46,448 bases of DNA from Flavobacterium azizsancarii. GTDB taxonomy: Bacteria; Bacteroidota; Bacteroidia; Flavobacteriales; Flavobacteriaceae. The stretch is from NCBI RefSeq assembly GCF_027980145.1, contig NZ_JAMZNK010000045.1, positions 1-46,448 of the forward strand, in the 5' to 3' direction. A program made the translations under genes and the position numbers. Under the pieces are notes generated by a model, which saw nothing but the letters and a program-made list of their open reading frames with translations, was not told where the DNA came from and made no database searches. Positions 7,042 to 15,487 of the stretch are shown here, one piece after another (within the stretch, counting starts at the first letter, position 1; each line of letters opens with the position of its first letter).

Positions 7042-8490
7042 ATGTCAAAATATACTGAAGACGATTTAAAAATCGAACTCGAAACTAAAGAATACGAATA
7101 CGGATTTTATACTGATATTGAATCGGAGACGTTTCCTATTGGCTTAAACGAAGATATTGTAAGAGCTATTTCTCTTAAAAAAGAAGAACCACAATGGATG
7201 ACTGACTGGCGAATCGAGGCTTTTCGTGCCTGGAAAGAAATGATCGAACCAGAATGGGCAAATGTTCATTATGTAAAACCTGACTTTCAGGCAATATCTT
7301 ACTATTCAGCTCCAAAACAAGTAGATCCAAACAAAACTTTGGATGATGTGGATCCGGAACTTCTTGAAATGTACAAAAAGTTAGGTATCTCTGTCGATGA
7401 ACAAAAAATGATGAACAATGTCGCTATGGATATTGTTGTCGATTCTGTTTCTGTGGCTACTACTTTCAAAAAAACATTAGGAGAAAAAGGAATTATTTTC
7501 TGTCCAATTTCAGAAGCTATAAAAGAGCATCCTGAATTAGTTCGTAAATATTTAGGAAGCGTTGTACCTCAAAAAGACAACTTCTATGCAGCATTAAACT
7601 CAGCGGTTTTCTCTGACGGAAGTTTCTGTTATATTCCAAAAGGCGTTCGTTGCCCAATGGAACTTTCAACTTATTTCAGAATCAATCAGGCAGGAACAGG
7701 ACAATTCGAAAGAACTCTTGTTATTGCTGATGCAGGAAGTTATGTTTCATACCTTGAAGGTTGTACAGCTCCAAGTCGTGACGAAAATCAATTGCACGCC
7801 GCTGTTGTTGAATTGATCGCTTTGGATGATGCCGAAATTAAATATTCTACTGTTCAAAACTGGTTTCCAGGAAACAAAGAAGGAAAAGGTGGGGTTTATA
7901 ATTTCGTAACCAAAAGAGGTTTATGCGAGACAAACGCTAAAATTTCATGGACACAAGTAGAAACTGGTTCTGCTGTAACCTGGAAATATCCTTCATGTAT
8001 CTTAAAAGGAGACAACTCGGTAGGAGAATTTTATTCAATCGCCGTTACCAATAATTACCAACAAGCAGATACGGGAACTAAAATGATCCATTTAGGTAAA
8101 AATACTAAATCGACTATTATTTCTAAAGGTATCTCTGCCGGTAAATCTCAAAACAGTTACCGTGGATTAGTGCAAATTAGCCCCAGAGCTGATAATGCAA
8201 GAAACTTTTCGCAATGTGATTCTCTTTTAATGGGAAACAATTGCGGAGCGCATACTTTCCCTTATATCGAAAGTAAAAATCCATCGGCTAAAATAGAACA
8301 CGAAGCAACTACAAGTAAAATTGGAGAAGATCAGGTTTTTTATTGTAACCAAAGAGGTATCCCAACTGAAAAAGCGATTGCCTTAATTGTAAACGGTTTC
8401 AGTAAAGATGTATTGAACAAATTACCAATGGAATTTGCTGTTGAAGCTCAAAAATTATTAGAGATTTCTTTAGAAGGATCTGTAGGTTAA
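7042..8490 (+). CDS. sufB: SufB, Fe-S cluster scaffold subunit
   Basis: A 482-residue SufB, the scaffold on which SufBC2D builds Fe-S clusters with sulfur from SufSE. The diagnostic C-terminal block is present (ARNFSQCDSL, then NNCGAHTFPYIE), with the cysteine and histidine implicated in cluster assembly, and an internal YLEGCTAPSRDENQLHAAVV block. The length agrees with other SufB proteins of about 480 residues. The stop is 7 bases before an NAD(P)H-dependent oxidoreductase gene, so the two are co-transcribed. SufB and SufD share a fold; the longer N-terminal part and these blocks identify this one as SufB. Confidence 0.97.
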   Translation: MSKYTEDDLKIELETKEYEYGFYTDIESETFPIGLNEDIVRAISLKKEEPQWMTDWRIEAFRAWKEMIEPEWANVHYVKPDFQAISYYSAPKQVDPNKTLDDVDPELLEMYKKLGISVDEQKMMNNVAMDIVVDSVSVATTFKKTLGEKGIIFCPISEAIKEHPELVRKYLGSVVPQKDNFYAALNSAVFSDGSFCYIPKGVRCPMELSTYFRINQAGTGQFERTLVIADAGSYVSYLEGCTAPSRDENQLHAAVVELIALDDAEIKYSTVQNWFPGNKEGKGGVYNFVTKRGLCETNAKISWTQVETGSAVTWKYPSCILKGDNSVGEFYSIAVTNNYQQADTGTKMIHLGKNTKSTIISKGISAGKSQNSYRGLVQISPRADNARNFSQCDSLLMGNNCGAHTFPYIESKNPSAKIEHEATTSKIGEDQVFYCNQRGIPTEKAIALIVNGFSKDVLNKLPMEFAVEAQKLLEISLEGSVG

Positions 8491-8497
8491 TTGCACA

Positions 8498-8986
8498 ATG
8501 GAAGGTAAGAAAGTAATCATTTTAGGTTCATCCAGAAAAAACGGAAATACAACAAAAATTGTAGACGAGATTTCTAAAGAACACGGAATAGACATAATTG
8601 ATTTGAGTGATTATAACATTTCTTATTATGATTACGAAAGCAAAAACAGAGAAGACGATTTTTTCCCTTTAATAAAAGGAATCATCGAAAAGTACGACAC
8701 TTTAATTTTTGCGACGCCAATATATTGGTACAATATGAGCGGTATTATGAAGGTTTTCTTTGATCGCTTTTCGGATTTAATCCGAATTGAAAAAGAAACC
8801 GGACGAAAACTTAGAGGAAAAAAAATTGGTGTGATCTCAAATTCACACGATAATGAAATCGAAGATAGTTTTTACATTCCGTTCAAAAAATCAGCCGATT
8901 ATTTAGGCATGGAATATTTAGGACACGCGCATTTTAATGCCAACATCCTAAACCAGACAACAAAAATAGAATTGACATTTATATAA
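8498..8986 (+). CDS. Flavodoxin-fold NAD(P)H-dependent oxidoreductase inside the suf operon
   Basis: A 162-residue protein of the NADPH-dependent FMN reductase/flavodoxin-fold family. The FMN phosphate loop is GSSRKNGNTTK (residues 10-20), and ATPIYWYNMSG (about 73-83) is the typical second flavin-contact motif. No signal peptide or transmembrane segment. It sits 7 bases after sufB and 14 bases before sufC, so it must be transcribed with them. Not a canonical suf component; it could supply reduced flavin for iron release or cluster assembly, or be a passenger gene. Function in Fe-S assembly is inference from position only. Confidence 0.88.
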   Translation: MEGKKVIILGSSRKNGNTTKIVDEISKEHGIDIIDLSDYNISYYDYESKNREDDFFPLIKGIIEKYDTLIFATPIYWYNMSGIMKVFFDRFSDLIRIEKETGRKLRGKKIGVISNSHDNEIEDSFYIPFKKSADYLGMEYLGHAHFNANILNQTTKIELTFI

Positions 8987-9000
8987 AATAAAAGAAAACA

Positions 9001-9747
9001 ATGTTATCAATAAAAAACCTTCACGCCTCAATTGGTGATAAAGAAATCCTTAAAGGAATTAATATAGAAGTTAAAGCTGGCGAAGTACACGCTATCATGG
9101 GACCAAACGGTTCTGGAAAAAGTACACTTTCGGCTGTAATTGCCGGAAACGAAAATTACGAAGTTACTGATGGAGCTGTTTTCCTTGACGGAGAAGATCT
9201 TGCTGATTTAGCTCCGGAAGAAAGAGCACACAAAGGAGTTTTCCTTTCTTTTCAATATCCTGTAGAAATTCCTGGAGTTAGCGTTACTAACTTTATGAAA
9301 ACTGCTATCAACGAAACTCGTAAAGCAAACGGTCAAGCCGAAATGCCAGCGAATGAAATGCTAAAAGTAATTCGTGAGAAATCTGAATTATTAGAAATCG
9401 ACCGTAAATTTTTATCACGTTCTTTAAACGAAGGTTTTTCTGGTGGTGAGAAAAAAAGAAACGAGATATTCCAAATGGCAATGTTAGAACCAAAATTAGC
9501 GATCCTTGACGAAACCGATTCTGGTCTTGACATCGATGCTTTAAGAATCGTTGCTAACGGAGTAAACAAATTAAAAAGCGAGAAAAACGCAATTATCGTG
9601 ATCACGCACTACCAACGTTTGTTAGATTATATCGTTCCGGATTTCGTTCACGTTCTTTACAACGGAAGAATCGTAAAATCAGGCGGAAAAGAACTGGCTT
9701 ACGAACTGGAAGAAAAAGGATACGACTGGATTAAAGCAGAAAACTAG
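9001..9747 (+). CDS. sufC: SufC, ATPase of the SufBCD complex
   Basis: A 248-residue cytoplasmic ABC-type ATPase that powers the SufB-SufD scaffold. Visible motifs: Walker A GPNGSGKST (about 34-42), ABC signature LNEGFSGGEKKRNEI, Walker B LAILDETDSGLD and switch histidine in VITHYQRLL. The SGGEKKRNE form of the signature and the DETDSGLD Walker B are typical of SufC rather than transporter ATPases. Followed after 65 bases of short tandem repeats by sufD. Confidence 0.97.
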   Translation: MLSIKNLHASIGDKEILKGINIEVKAGEVHAIMGPNGSGKSTLSAVIAGNENYEVTDGAVFLDGEDLADLAPEERAHKGVFLSFQYPVEIPGVSVTNFMKTAINETRKANGQAEMPANEMLKVIREKSELLEIDRKFLSRSLNEGFSGGEKKRNEIFQMAMLEPKLAILDETDSGLDIDALRIVANGVNKLKSEKNAIIVITHYQRLLDYIVPDFVHVLYNGRIVKSGGKELAYELEEKGYDWIKAEN

Positions 9748-9811
9748 TTTACAGTTACAGTTTACAGTTTACAAAACTCATAACTTATAACTCATAACTC
9801 ATAACTACAGA
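9748..9811. repeat. Short tandem repeats between sufC and sufD
   Basis: A run of TTTACAG-type heptamers (about 9748-9774) is followed by four ATAACTC/ATAACTT units (about 9779-9808). Low-complexity direct repeats fill the whole sufC-sufD gap with no gene. Confidence 0.7.
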
Positions 9812-9812
9812 A

Positions 9813-11129
9813 ATGGATTTAAAAGAAAAATTAGTATCGTCTTTTATGGCTTTTGAAGAGCGTATCGATGTACATTCAGATTTACATGATATTCGCACCA
9901 AAGCACTAAAAAACTTTGAAAATAAAGGTTTCCCAACCAAAAAAGAAGAAGCTTGGAAATATACATCGCTAAACGCCATCTTAAAAAATGACTTTACGGT
10001 TTTTCCAAAAGAAGAAAATGCAATCGAATTTAATCAGGTAAAAAAATACTTTTTACATGAAATCGACACTTATAAATTAGTGTTTATCGATGGTGTTTTT
10101 AGCTCACATTTGTCTTCTACAACACATGACGGAATCGACGTTTGTTTGATGTCATCGGCATTGACCAAACCAAAATATAAAATGGTTATTGACAAATACT
10201 TCAACCAAATTGCCAGCAAAGACGAAAGTTTGACTTCGTTGAATACTGCTTTTGCAAGTGAAGGAGCTTTTATCAATATTCCTCAAAAGAAAGTCGCTGA
10301 TAAGCCAATTGAAATCATGTATTTCTCTACAGGTAATGAAGCTGCGTTATTGGTTCAGCCTAGAAATCTGATTATTGTTGGAGAGAATTCTCATGTTCAG
10401 ATTATCGAGCGTCATCAGAGTTTGAATGAAAATCCGGTTTTAACCAATTCGGTTACTGAGATTTTTGCTCAAAAACGTGCTATTGTAGATCACTACAAAA
10501 TTCAAAACGATAATATCGAGGCGAATTTAATCGACAACACTTACGTTTCGCAACAACAGGAAAGTCACGTTTACGTGCATACTTTTTCGTTTGGAGGAAA
10601 TCTGACCCGTAACAATTTGAACTTTTATCATTTTGGTGAAAGATTGACAAGTACACTAAACGGAATCACTATTATTGGCGAAAAACAACACGTAGATCAT
10701 TATACTTTGGTCAACCACGCAACGCCAAATTGCGAAAGTTTCCAGGATTATAAAGGAATTTTCTCTGATCGCTCAACAGGAGTTTTCAACGGAAAAGTAT
10801 TGGTAGAAAAAGAAGCTCAAAAAACAAATGCTTTCCAAAAAAGCAATAATATTTTATTGAGCGATAAAGCAACTATCAATGCAAAACCACAATTAGAAAT
10901 TTTTGCAGATGACGTAAAATGTTCTCACGGTTGTACTGTAGGACAACTTGACGAAACTGCAATGTTCTACATGCAATCTCGTGGAATCCCGAAAAAAGAA
11001 GCTAAAGCTTTGTTGATGTACGCATTCTCAAATGCTGTTATCGAAAGCATTAAAATACCTGAACTGAAACAAAGAATTACTAAAATCATCGCTACGAAAT
11101 TAGGTGTGAATTTAGGATTTGATTTGTAG
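9813..11129 (+). CDS. sufD: SufD, Fe-S cluster assembly scaffold subunit
   Basis: A 438-residue SufD, partner of SufB and SufC in the cluster-assembly complex. The C-terminal half carries the SufB/D core: FADDVKCSHGCTVGQLDE with the conserved histidine-cysteine segment, and MQSRGIPKKEAKALL. The N-terminus has the typical EEAWKYTSL motif (about residues 46-54). Last gene of the first suf segment; an opposing serine hydrolase gene begins 107 bases on, with a palindromic repeat between the converging genes. Confidence 0.96.
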   Translation: MDLKEKLVSSFMAFEERIDVHSDLHDIRTKALKNFENKGFPTKKEEAWKYTSLNAILKNDFTVFPKEENAIEFNQVKKYFLHEIDTYKLVFIDGVFSSHLSSTTHDGIDVCLMSSALTKPKYKMVIDKYFNQIASKDESLTSLNTAFASEGAFINIPQKKVADKPIEIMYFSTGNEAALLVQPRNLIIVGENSHVQIIERHQSLNENPVLTNSVTEIFAQKRAIVDHYKIQNDNIEANLIDNTYVSQQQESHVYVHTFSFGGNLTRNNLNFYHFGERLTSTLNGITIIGEKQHVDHYTLVNHATPNCESFQDYKGIFSDRSTGVFNGKVLVEKEAQKTNAFQKSNNILLSDKATINAKPQLEIFADDVKCSHGCTVGQLDETAMFYMQSRGIPKKEAKALLMYAFSNAVIESIKIPELKQRITKIIATKLGVNLGFDL

Positions 11130-11134
11130 AAAGC

Positions 11135-11234
11135 TTAACCGCAAGGTTCGCTAAGATTTACGCAAAGTTCGCAAGGTTTAATTATTAAACTTTGCGAACT
11201 TTGCGCTTTTTACCTTGCGCTCTTTGAGGTTAAA
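11135..11234. repeat. Intergenic palindrome, family B (GCAAAGTTCGCAAAG type), copy 1
   Basis: Inner arms 11161-11180 and 11186-11205 pair over 20 positions with one mismatch around the core CGCAAAGTTCGCAA. Outer TTAACC/GGTTAA ends complete a nested palindrome. It fills the gap between the converging sufD and serine hydrolase genes and may terminate both. Shares its core with 17046-17195. Confidence 0.75.
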
Positions 11235-11236
11235 TT

Positions 11237-12583
11237 TTATTTTTTAACAGAAGCAATTATCCCTTTCAAAAAGCCATTAAAATCAAATCCCTGATTCTCT
11301 TCTTTCAATCCCATTCTTACAATTACCATATCCAGAGACGGAATAATCGCTACCATTTGTCCCTGATATCCACTGCAATAAAACATATCGCGAGGAACAT
11401 CGGGAAATTTTCCTCCGGCATTTAACCAAAATTGCGCTCCATAAGCACCTTTAGAAGTATTAGTGGGTGTTGCAGAATATTTTACCCAGCTTTCATCAAG
11501 AATTTGTTCGCCGTTCCAATTTCCTTTGTGTAAATATAACAATCCAAATTTAGACCAATCTCTAGCAGTTGCCCAGGCATACGATGAACCCACAAAAGTT
11601 CCTGCCATATCCTGCTCTACAATCATTGAATTCATTCCTATTTTGTCGATTACGGCACTGTACCAAAAATCAAGATATTCCTGCTGGGTTTTAAACTGGC
11701 TTTTTAGAATTCCGGATAATAAATTGGTCGTTCCTGAGGAATAATTCCAATGAGTGTTGGGTTTAAACTGAGCTGGCTTTTCGCGTTGCACTTTTGCCAT
11801 ATCCCCAGACTGAAAAAGCATTATTGTAGCATCGCAAATTTTACTATAATTCTCTTCCCATTCTAGGCCGGAATTCATATGAAGCAAATCGTTTATAGTG
11901 ATAATTTTTCGTTCATCATTTTGCCACTCCGCAATTGGAGCGGGTTTATAAATATCAATTTTGCCTTGCTTTGCCAAAACTCCAAAAGCAGAATTGGTAA
12001 TACTTTTTGTCATCGACCACCCTAAAATCTTACTGTCTTTATTAAAACCTGTATCATATTTTTCAGCTATCAATTTATCTTTATACAAAACCACAACGGC
12101 GCGTGTGCGTTTTGCTTTTAGACCGTTTTTATCAAACGAATCATCAACTGCTTTCTTTAATTTCGAATAATCGATATTAGAAAACAAGGTGTCTTTAGGA
12201 TCAATACTCCCGTATGGAAAAGGTAAAGCTTTGTATTTTGCTCTTTGGGGTAATAAATATGGTTTGGAGACATCATAATGGTCATCTATTAAAGTTGCTC
12301 CTAAACCTTCCCGATAAATGGCTTTTCTTTCTTTTAAACCGTAAACTGAAGAGGTTGCAAATTTTCCGGCTTCATCAATTGTATTTGTTGCTAATTCCAT
12401 TAACGGAATATCATTATCACTTTTCTCAATTAATTCTTTCGATCGGTGATCTAAAAAATGTCCTGAGGCGATACTTTTGGCCGAAAAGCCGGAGATCAAT
12501 TCAAGTTTTGGATAAGTGGTAAATCCAAAATAAAAAACTACAATCAGTAAAACAAGCGCAAGTAATTTGAGGATTTTCTTCAT
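11237..12583 (-). CDS. Serine hydrolase, beta-lactamase/PBP-C family, membrane-anchored
   Basis: A 448-residue penicillin-binding-protein-like hydrolase. An N-terminal hydrophobic helix (about residues 3-22) anchors it in the inner membrane with the catalytic domain outside. The active-site SxxK motif is SMTK at 190-193, and a Tyr motif appears as HWNYSSGTTNLL, where the usual YxN has Ser in the third place. The C-terminal GYQGQMVAIIP corresponds to the third motif region. The family includes esterases, D-amino acid peptidases and class C beta-lactamases, so substrate is undetermined. It lies between and opposite to the two suf segments, which is unusual. Confidence 0.87.
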   Translation of the reverse strand: MKKILKLLALVLLIVVFYFGFTTYPKLELISGFSAKSIASGHFLDHRSKELIEKSDNDIPLMELATNTIDEAGKFATSSVYGLKERKAIYREGLGATLIDDHYDVSKPYLLPQRAKYKALPFPYGSIDPKDTLFSNIDYSKLKKAVDDSFDKNGLKAKRTRAVVVLYKDKLIAEKYDTGFNKDSKILGWSMTKSITNSAFGVLAKQGKIDIYKPAPIAEWQNDERKIITINDLLHMNSGLEWEENYSKICDATIMLFQSGDMAKVQREKPAQFKPNTHWNYSSGTTNLLSGILKSQFKTQQEYLDFWYSAVIDKIGMNSMIVEQDMAGTFVGSSYAWATARDWSKFGLLYLHKGNWNGEQILDESWVKYSATPTNTSKGAYGAQFWLNAGGKFPDVPRDMFYCSGYQGQMVAIIPSLDMVIVRMGLKEENQGFDFNGFLKGIIASVKK

Positions 12584-12773
12584 GGTATTTGACAGTTATT
12601 TTTACTGCAATATAAATAATTTACAATCATGATATTAATATCGAAATCACATTTTGAATTTCAAATCATTTACAAATCTTAAATTAATGTTATAGAATCA
12701 ATAATCAGCCGTTGAATTGATAGTACCATAAAAGGAAATTATAGTTTTGATGGAGAAACCAATTTAGATTTAG

Positions 12774-12781
12774 TACTTTTG
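12774..12781 (+). promoter_or_regulatory. Bacteroidota -7 element, sufS operon
   Basis: TACTTTTG, 25 bases before the sufS start, fits TAnnTTTG. No TTG box at 17-19 bases; the nearest is 24 bases upstream. It shows that the second suf segment has its own promoter. Confidence 0.6.
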
Positions 12782-12806
12782 TAGATAGAATTTTTCTAAA
12801 TAAGAC

Positions 12807-14021
12807 ATGTTAGACATCCAAAAAATAAGAGCTGAATTTCCGATACTTTCGGAAAAAGTAAACGGAAAACCATTGGTATATTTCGATAACGGAGCAACCT
12901 CACAAAAACCACAAATTGTGATTGATGCTGAGGCGAAATACTATCAGGAAATAAATGCCAACATTCACCGTGGTGTGCACACACTAAGTCAGTTGGCAAC
13001 TGATGCATACGAAATATCAAGGGTAAAAATCCAACATCATATCAATGCAAAGTTCTCTCACGAAGTACTTTTTACTTCAGGAACTACGCATGGAATCAAT
13101 TTAGTAACCAATGGTTTTGCTTCAATTTTAAAACCTGGTGACGAAATACTTGTTTCGGCTTTAGAACATCATAGTAATATTGTGCCATGGCAAATGTTAT
13201 GCGAGAAAACCGGAGCAGTATTAAAAGTGATTCCCATAAACGAAGACGGTGAATTGATTATGGAAACTTTTGATGTTTTACTTTCAGAAAAAACCAAAGT
13301 CGTAACGGTAAATCATATTTCTAATGCATTAGGAATCATTAATCCTATCAAATCTATAATAGAAAAAGCTCACGCTGTTGGCGCTGCTGTCTTAATTGAT
13401 GGTGCACAGGCTGTTCCTCATCTAAAACCGGATGTTCAGGATTTAGATTGTGATTTTTATGCTTTCTCCGGACATAAAATGTGTGGTCCTACCGGAACCG
13501 GAATTTTATACGGAAAAGAAGAATGGCTTAACAAATTACCACCTTATCAGGGTGGCGGAGAAATGATCAAGGAAGTTACTTTCGAGAAAACAACTTATGC
13601 TGATCTTCCTCATAAATTTGAAGCCGGAACTCCAAATATTGCTGGTGGAATTGTTTTAGGAACTGCAATTGATTATTTAAACAACATTGGTTTTCATAAC
13701 ATTCAAAAGCAAGAACAAAAATTATTGGAACACGCTACAAAACGCCTGTTAGAAATAGAAGGCCTGAAAATTTACGGAACCGGAAAAAATAAAGCTTCTG
13801 TAATTTCGTTTAATATTGACGGAATTCATCCTTATGATATTGGATCTATTATCGATAAGCTGGGAATTGCAGTTCGAACCGGACATCATTGTGCACAACC
13901 TATCATGAACTTTTTCTGTATTCCGGGAACGATTCGTGCTTCGTTTTCTTTTTACAATACTATAGAAGAAATTGATGTAATGGTCGAAGCGGTTAAGAAG
14001 GCGAAAACGATGTTAAGCTAA
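12807..14021 (+). CDS. sufS: SufS, cysteine desulfurase
   Basis: A 404-residue PLP-dependent class V aminotransferase-fold enzyme that takes sulfur from cysteine and hands it to SufE. The PLP lysine is Lys224 in SGHKMCGPTG, the ring-stacking histidine is His121 in LEHHSN, and the persulfide-forming cysteine is Cys362 in RTGHHCAQP. The short segment around Cys362 identifies group II (SufS) rather than IscS. First gene of the second suf segment; a lipoprotein gene follows 10 bases on and sufE after that, so they form one transcript. Confidence 0.96.
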   Translation: MLDIQKIRAEFPILSEKVNGKPLVYFDNGATSQKPQIVIDAEAKYYQEINANIHRGVHTLSQLATDAYEISRVKIQHHINAKFSHEVLFTSGTTHGINLVTNGFASILKPGDEILVSALEHHSNIVPWQMLCEKTGAVLKVIPINEDGELIMETFDVLLSEKTKVVTVNHISNALGIINPIKSIIEKAHAVGAAVLIDGAQAVPHLKPDVQDLDCDFYAFSGHKMCGPTGTGILYGKEEWLNKLPPYQGGGEMIKEVTFEKTTYADLPHKFEAGTPNIAGGIVLGTAIDYLNNIGFHNIQKQEQKLLEHATKRLLEIEGLKIYGTGKNKASVISFNIDGIHPYDIGSIIDKLGIAVRTGHHCAQPIMNFFCIPGTIRASFSFYNTIEEIDVMVEAVKKAKTMLS

Positions 14022-14031
14022 AAAACTTTTT

Positions 14032-14457
14032 ATGAGAACATTATCATTATTAATTTTAACGATTTTCATTGGAACGAGTTGTGTAAGTCAAAAAGCAAAT
14101 GATATGACAACAACACAAATCGAATATTCTGCGGTTTCCAGAGGGATTTACAAAGTGATACTTGTTCAAAACAAAACAGTTTCAGTTACCAATGGCAGAA
14201 ATACTCTGCCGATAGAAAGTAAAATAAGCGACACGAAATGGAAACAGATCGTAGCTGAGTTTTCAAAAATTAATTTAGAAAATGTTCCAAATTTAAAAGG
14301 ACCAACAGAAAAACGATTTCATGATGGTGCTGCAATTGGGAATTTAAAGATAATTCACAACCAGAAAACATATGAAACTCTGGGTTTCGACAATGGCTAT
14401 CCTCCTAAGGAAATAGAAAAATTGGTAAATTTGCTGGTTGATTTTACGAAAGAATAA
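14032..14457 (+). CDS. Putative lipoprotein between sufS and sufE
   Basis: A 141-residue protein with a hydrophobic N-terminus ending in IGTSC, a plausible but imperfect lipobox (Gly at -3) with Cys17 as lipidated residue. The mature part is polar and contains a TDTKW/SDTKWKQI-like helix region and ends in a short helix. I do not recognise a named family. It lies 10 bases after sufS and 2 bases before sufE, so it is translated from the suf transcript, although an envelope lipoprotein has no obvious role in cytoplasmic cluster assembly. Confidence 0.75.
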   Translation: MRTLSLLILTIFIGTSCVSQKANDMTTTQIEYSAVSRGIYKVILVQNKTVSVTNGRNTLPIESKISDTKWKQIVAEFSKINLENVPNLKGPTEKRFHDGAAIGNLKIIHNQKTYETLGFDNGYPPKEIEKLVNLLVDFTKE

Positions 14458-14459
14458 TT

Positions 14460-14885
14460 ATGACAATAAAAGAAATACAAAACGAAATAATTGAAGAATT
14501 TTCAATGTTTGATGATTGGATGCAACGTTATGAGTACATCATCGAATTAGGAAAAAGTCTTCCGTTAATCAAGGAAGAATATAAAACGGACGAAAATTTA
14601 ATCAAAGGCTGTCAATCGAAAGTTTGGCTGCAAGGCGAGCAAAAAGACGATAAAATTGTATTTACCGCAGATAGCGATGCAATTCTAACCAAAGGAATTA
14701 TCGCCATTTTAATTCGTGCTTTCTCTAATCAAAAAGCGGAAGACATTATAAATGCGGATACTCAGTTTATTGACGAAATTGGATTAAAAGAACATTTATC
14801 TGCCACTCGTGCAAACGGACTGGTTTCGATGATTAAAAACATCAAAATGTACGCCTTGGCTTTTGATTCAAAAAATAAAAATTAA
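14460..14885 (+). CDS. sufE: SufE, sulfur acceptor protein
   Basis: A 141-residue SufE that accepts persulfide sulfur from SufS and delivers it to the SufBCD scaffold. The active cysteine is Cys51 in IKGCQSKVWL, the same residue number as in E. coli SufE, and the length matches the family (about 140). The preceding lipoprotein gene ends 2 bases upstream, indicating co-transcription with sufS. Followed by a 213-base gap filled by repeat sequence. Confidence 0.95.
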   Translation: MTIKEIQNEIIEEFSMFDDWMQRYEYIIELGKSLPLIKEEYKTDENLIKGCQSKVWLQGEQKDDKIVFTADSDAILTKGIIAILIRAFSNQKAEDIINADTQFIDEIGLKEHLSATRANGLVSMIKNIKMYALAFDSKNKN

Positions 14886-14915
14886 AATTTTAAACATAAT
14901 GTTTTTTCATTTGAA

Positions 14916-15029
14916 CCATTAAGACATTAAGTTTCATAAAGAAGTAAAACTTAATTTTTCTTATCTCAAATAGTCAAAGCATTAATTTTCACAAAGAAGC
15001 AAAACTTAATTTTCTTAATATCTTAATGG
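14916..15029. repeat. Intergenic palindrome, family C (CCATTAAGA type), copy 1
   Basis: Arms CCATTAAGACATTAAG (14916-14931) and 15014-15029 pair with one mismatch. Inside, two direct repeats of AAGAAGYAAAACTTAATTTT occur (about 14940 and 14995). It fills the gap between sufE and sufT. Related copies at 18546-18611 and 23487-23605. Confidence 0.7.
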
Positions 15030-15098
15030 TAAGAAAAAGAATTGCTATTTAAATGAACTTTCATCACTTATCTGATGAAAAAAAACAAAAACAAAAAA

Positions 15099-15422
15099 AT
15101 GGAACAAGAAATAGACACAAACGAATTAGGAGAATCAATTGTAAAAGTTTTAAAAAGCATTTACGATCCGGAGATTCCTGTTGATATTTACGAATTAGGA
15201 TTAATTTACGACGTAATGGTAAACACAGATTACGAAGTAAAAATTCTGATGACATTAACATCTCCAAACTGTCCGGTTGCGGAAAGTTTGCCAAGAGAAG
15301 TAGAAGAAAAAGTAAAAACAATAGAACACATAAAAGATGTTGATGTTGAAATTACTTTCGATCCGCCCTGGAGTAAAGATTTAATGAGCGAAGAAGCAAA
15401 ATTAGAATTAGGAATGCTTTAA
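15099..15422 (+). CDS. sufT: SufT, DUF59/MIP18-type Fe-S assembly protein
   Basis: A 107-residue DUF59 protein, a SUF-associated factor for maturation of Fe-S proteins. It has the family motifs IYDPEIPVDIYELGLIYDV, then LTSPNCPVAE with the conserved cysteine and the closing FDPPWSKDLMSEEAKLELGM. The start at 15099 was preferred because it follows an A-rich stretch typical of this group and gives the normal family length; an in-frame ATG at 15075 would add eight mostly lysine and asparagine residues. It lies between sufE and a DUF2480 gene. Confidence 0.88.
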   Translation: MEQEIDTNELGESIVKVLKSIYDPEIPVDIYELGLIYDVMVNTDYEVKILMTLTSPNCPVAESLPREVEEKVKTIEHIKDVDVEITFDPPWSKDLMSEEAKLELGML

Positions 15423-15430
15423 TAAAATTT

Positions 15431-15476
15431 GTTTAAGGTTTCAAGTTAACGCAACCTGAAACTTGAAACCTTAAAC
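15431..15476 (+). repeat. Perfect 17-bp hairpin between sufT and DUF2480 gene
   Basis: GTTTAAGGTTTCAAGTT (15431-15447) and its exact complement (15460-15476) enclose 12 bases. The stem ends 11 bases before the DUF2480 start codon. Its sequence differs from palindrome families A-C. Confidence 0.75.
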
Positions 15477-15487
15477 TATCTTTTCAT

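Noticed and set aside
9748..9811. CRISPR-like array before sufD
   Set aside because: Units are only 7-11 bases, contiguous and without unique spacers; no cas genes are present in the window.
15064..15321. Leucine-rich minus-strand frame over sufT
   Set aside because: Antisense shadow of the lysine- and glutamate-rich sufT; no signal or family match.
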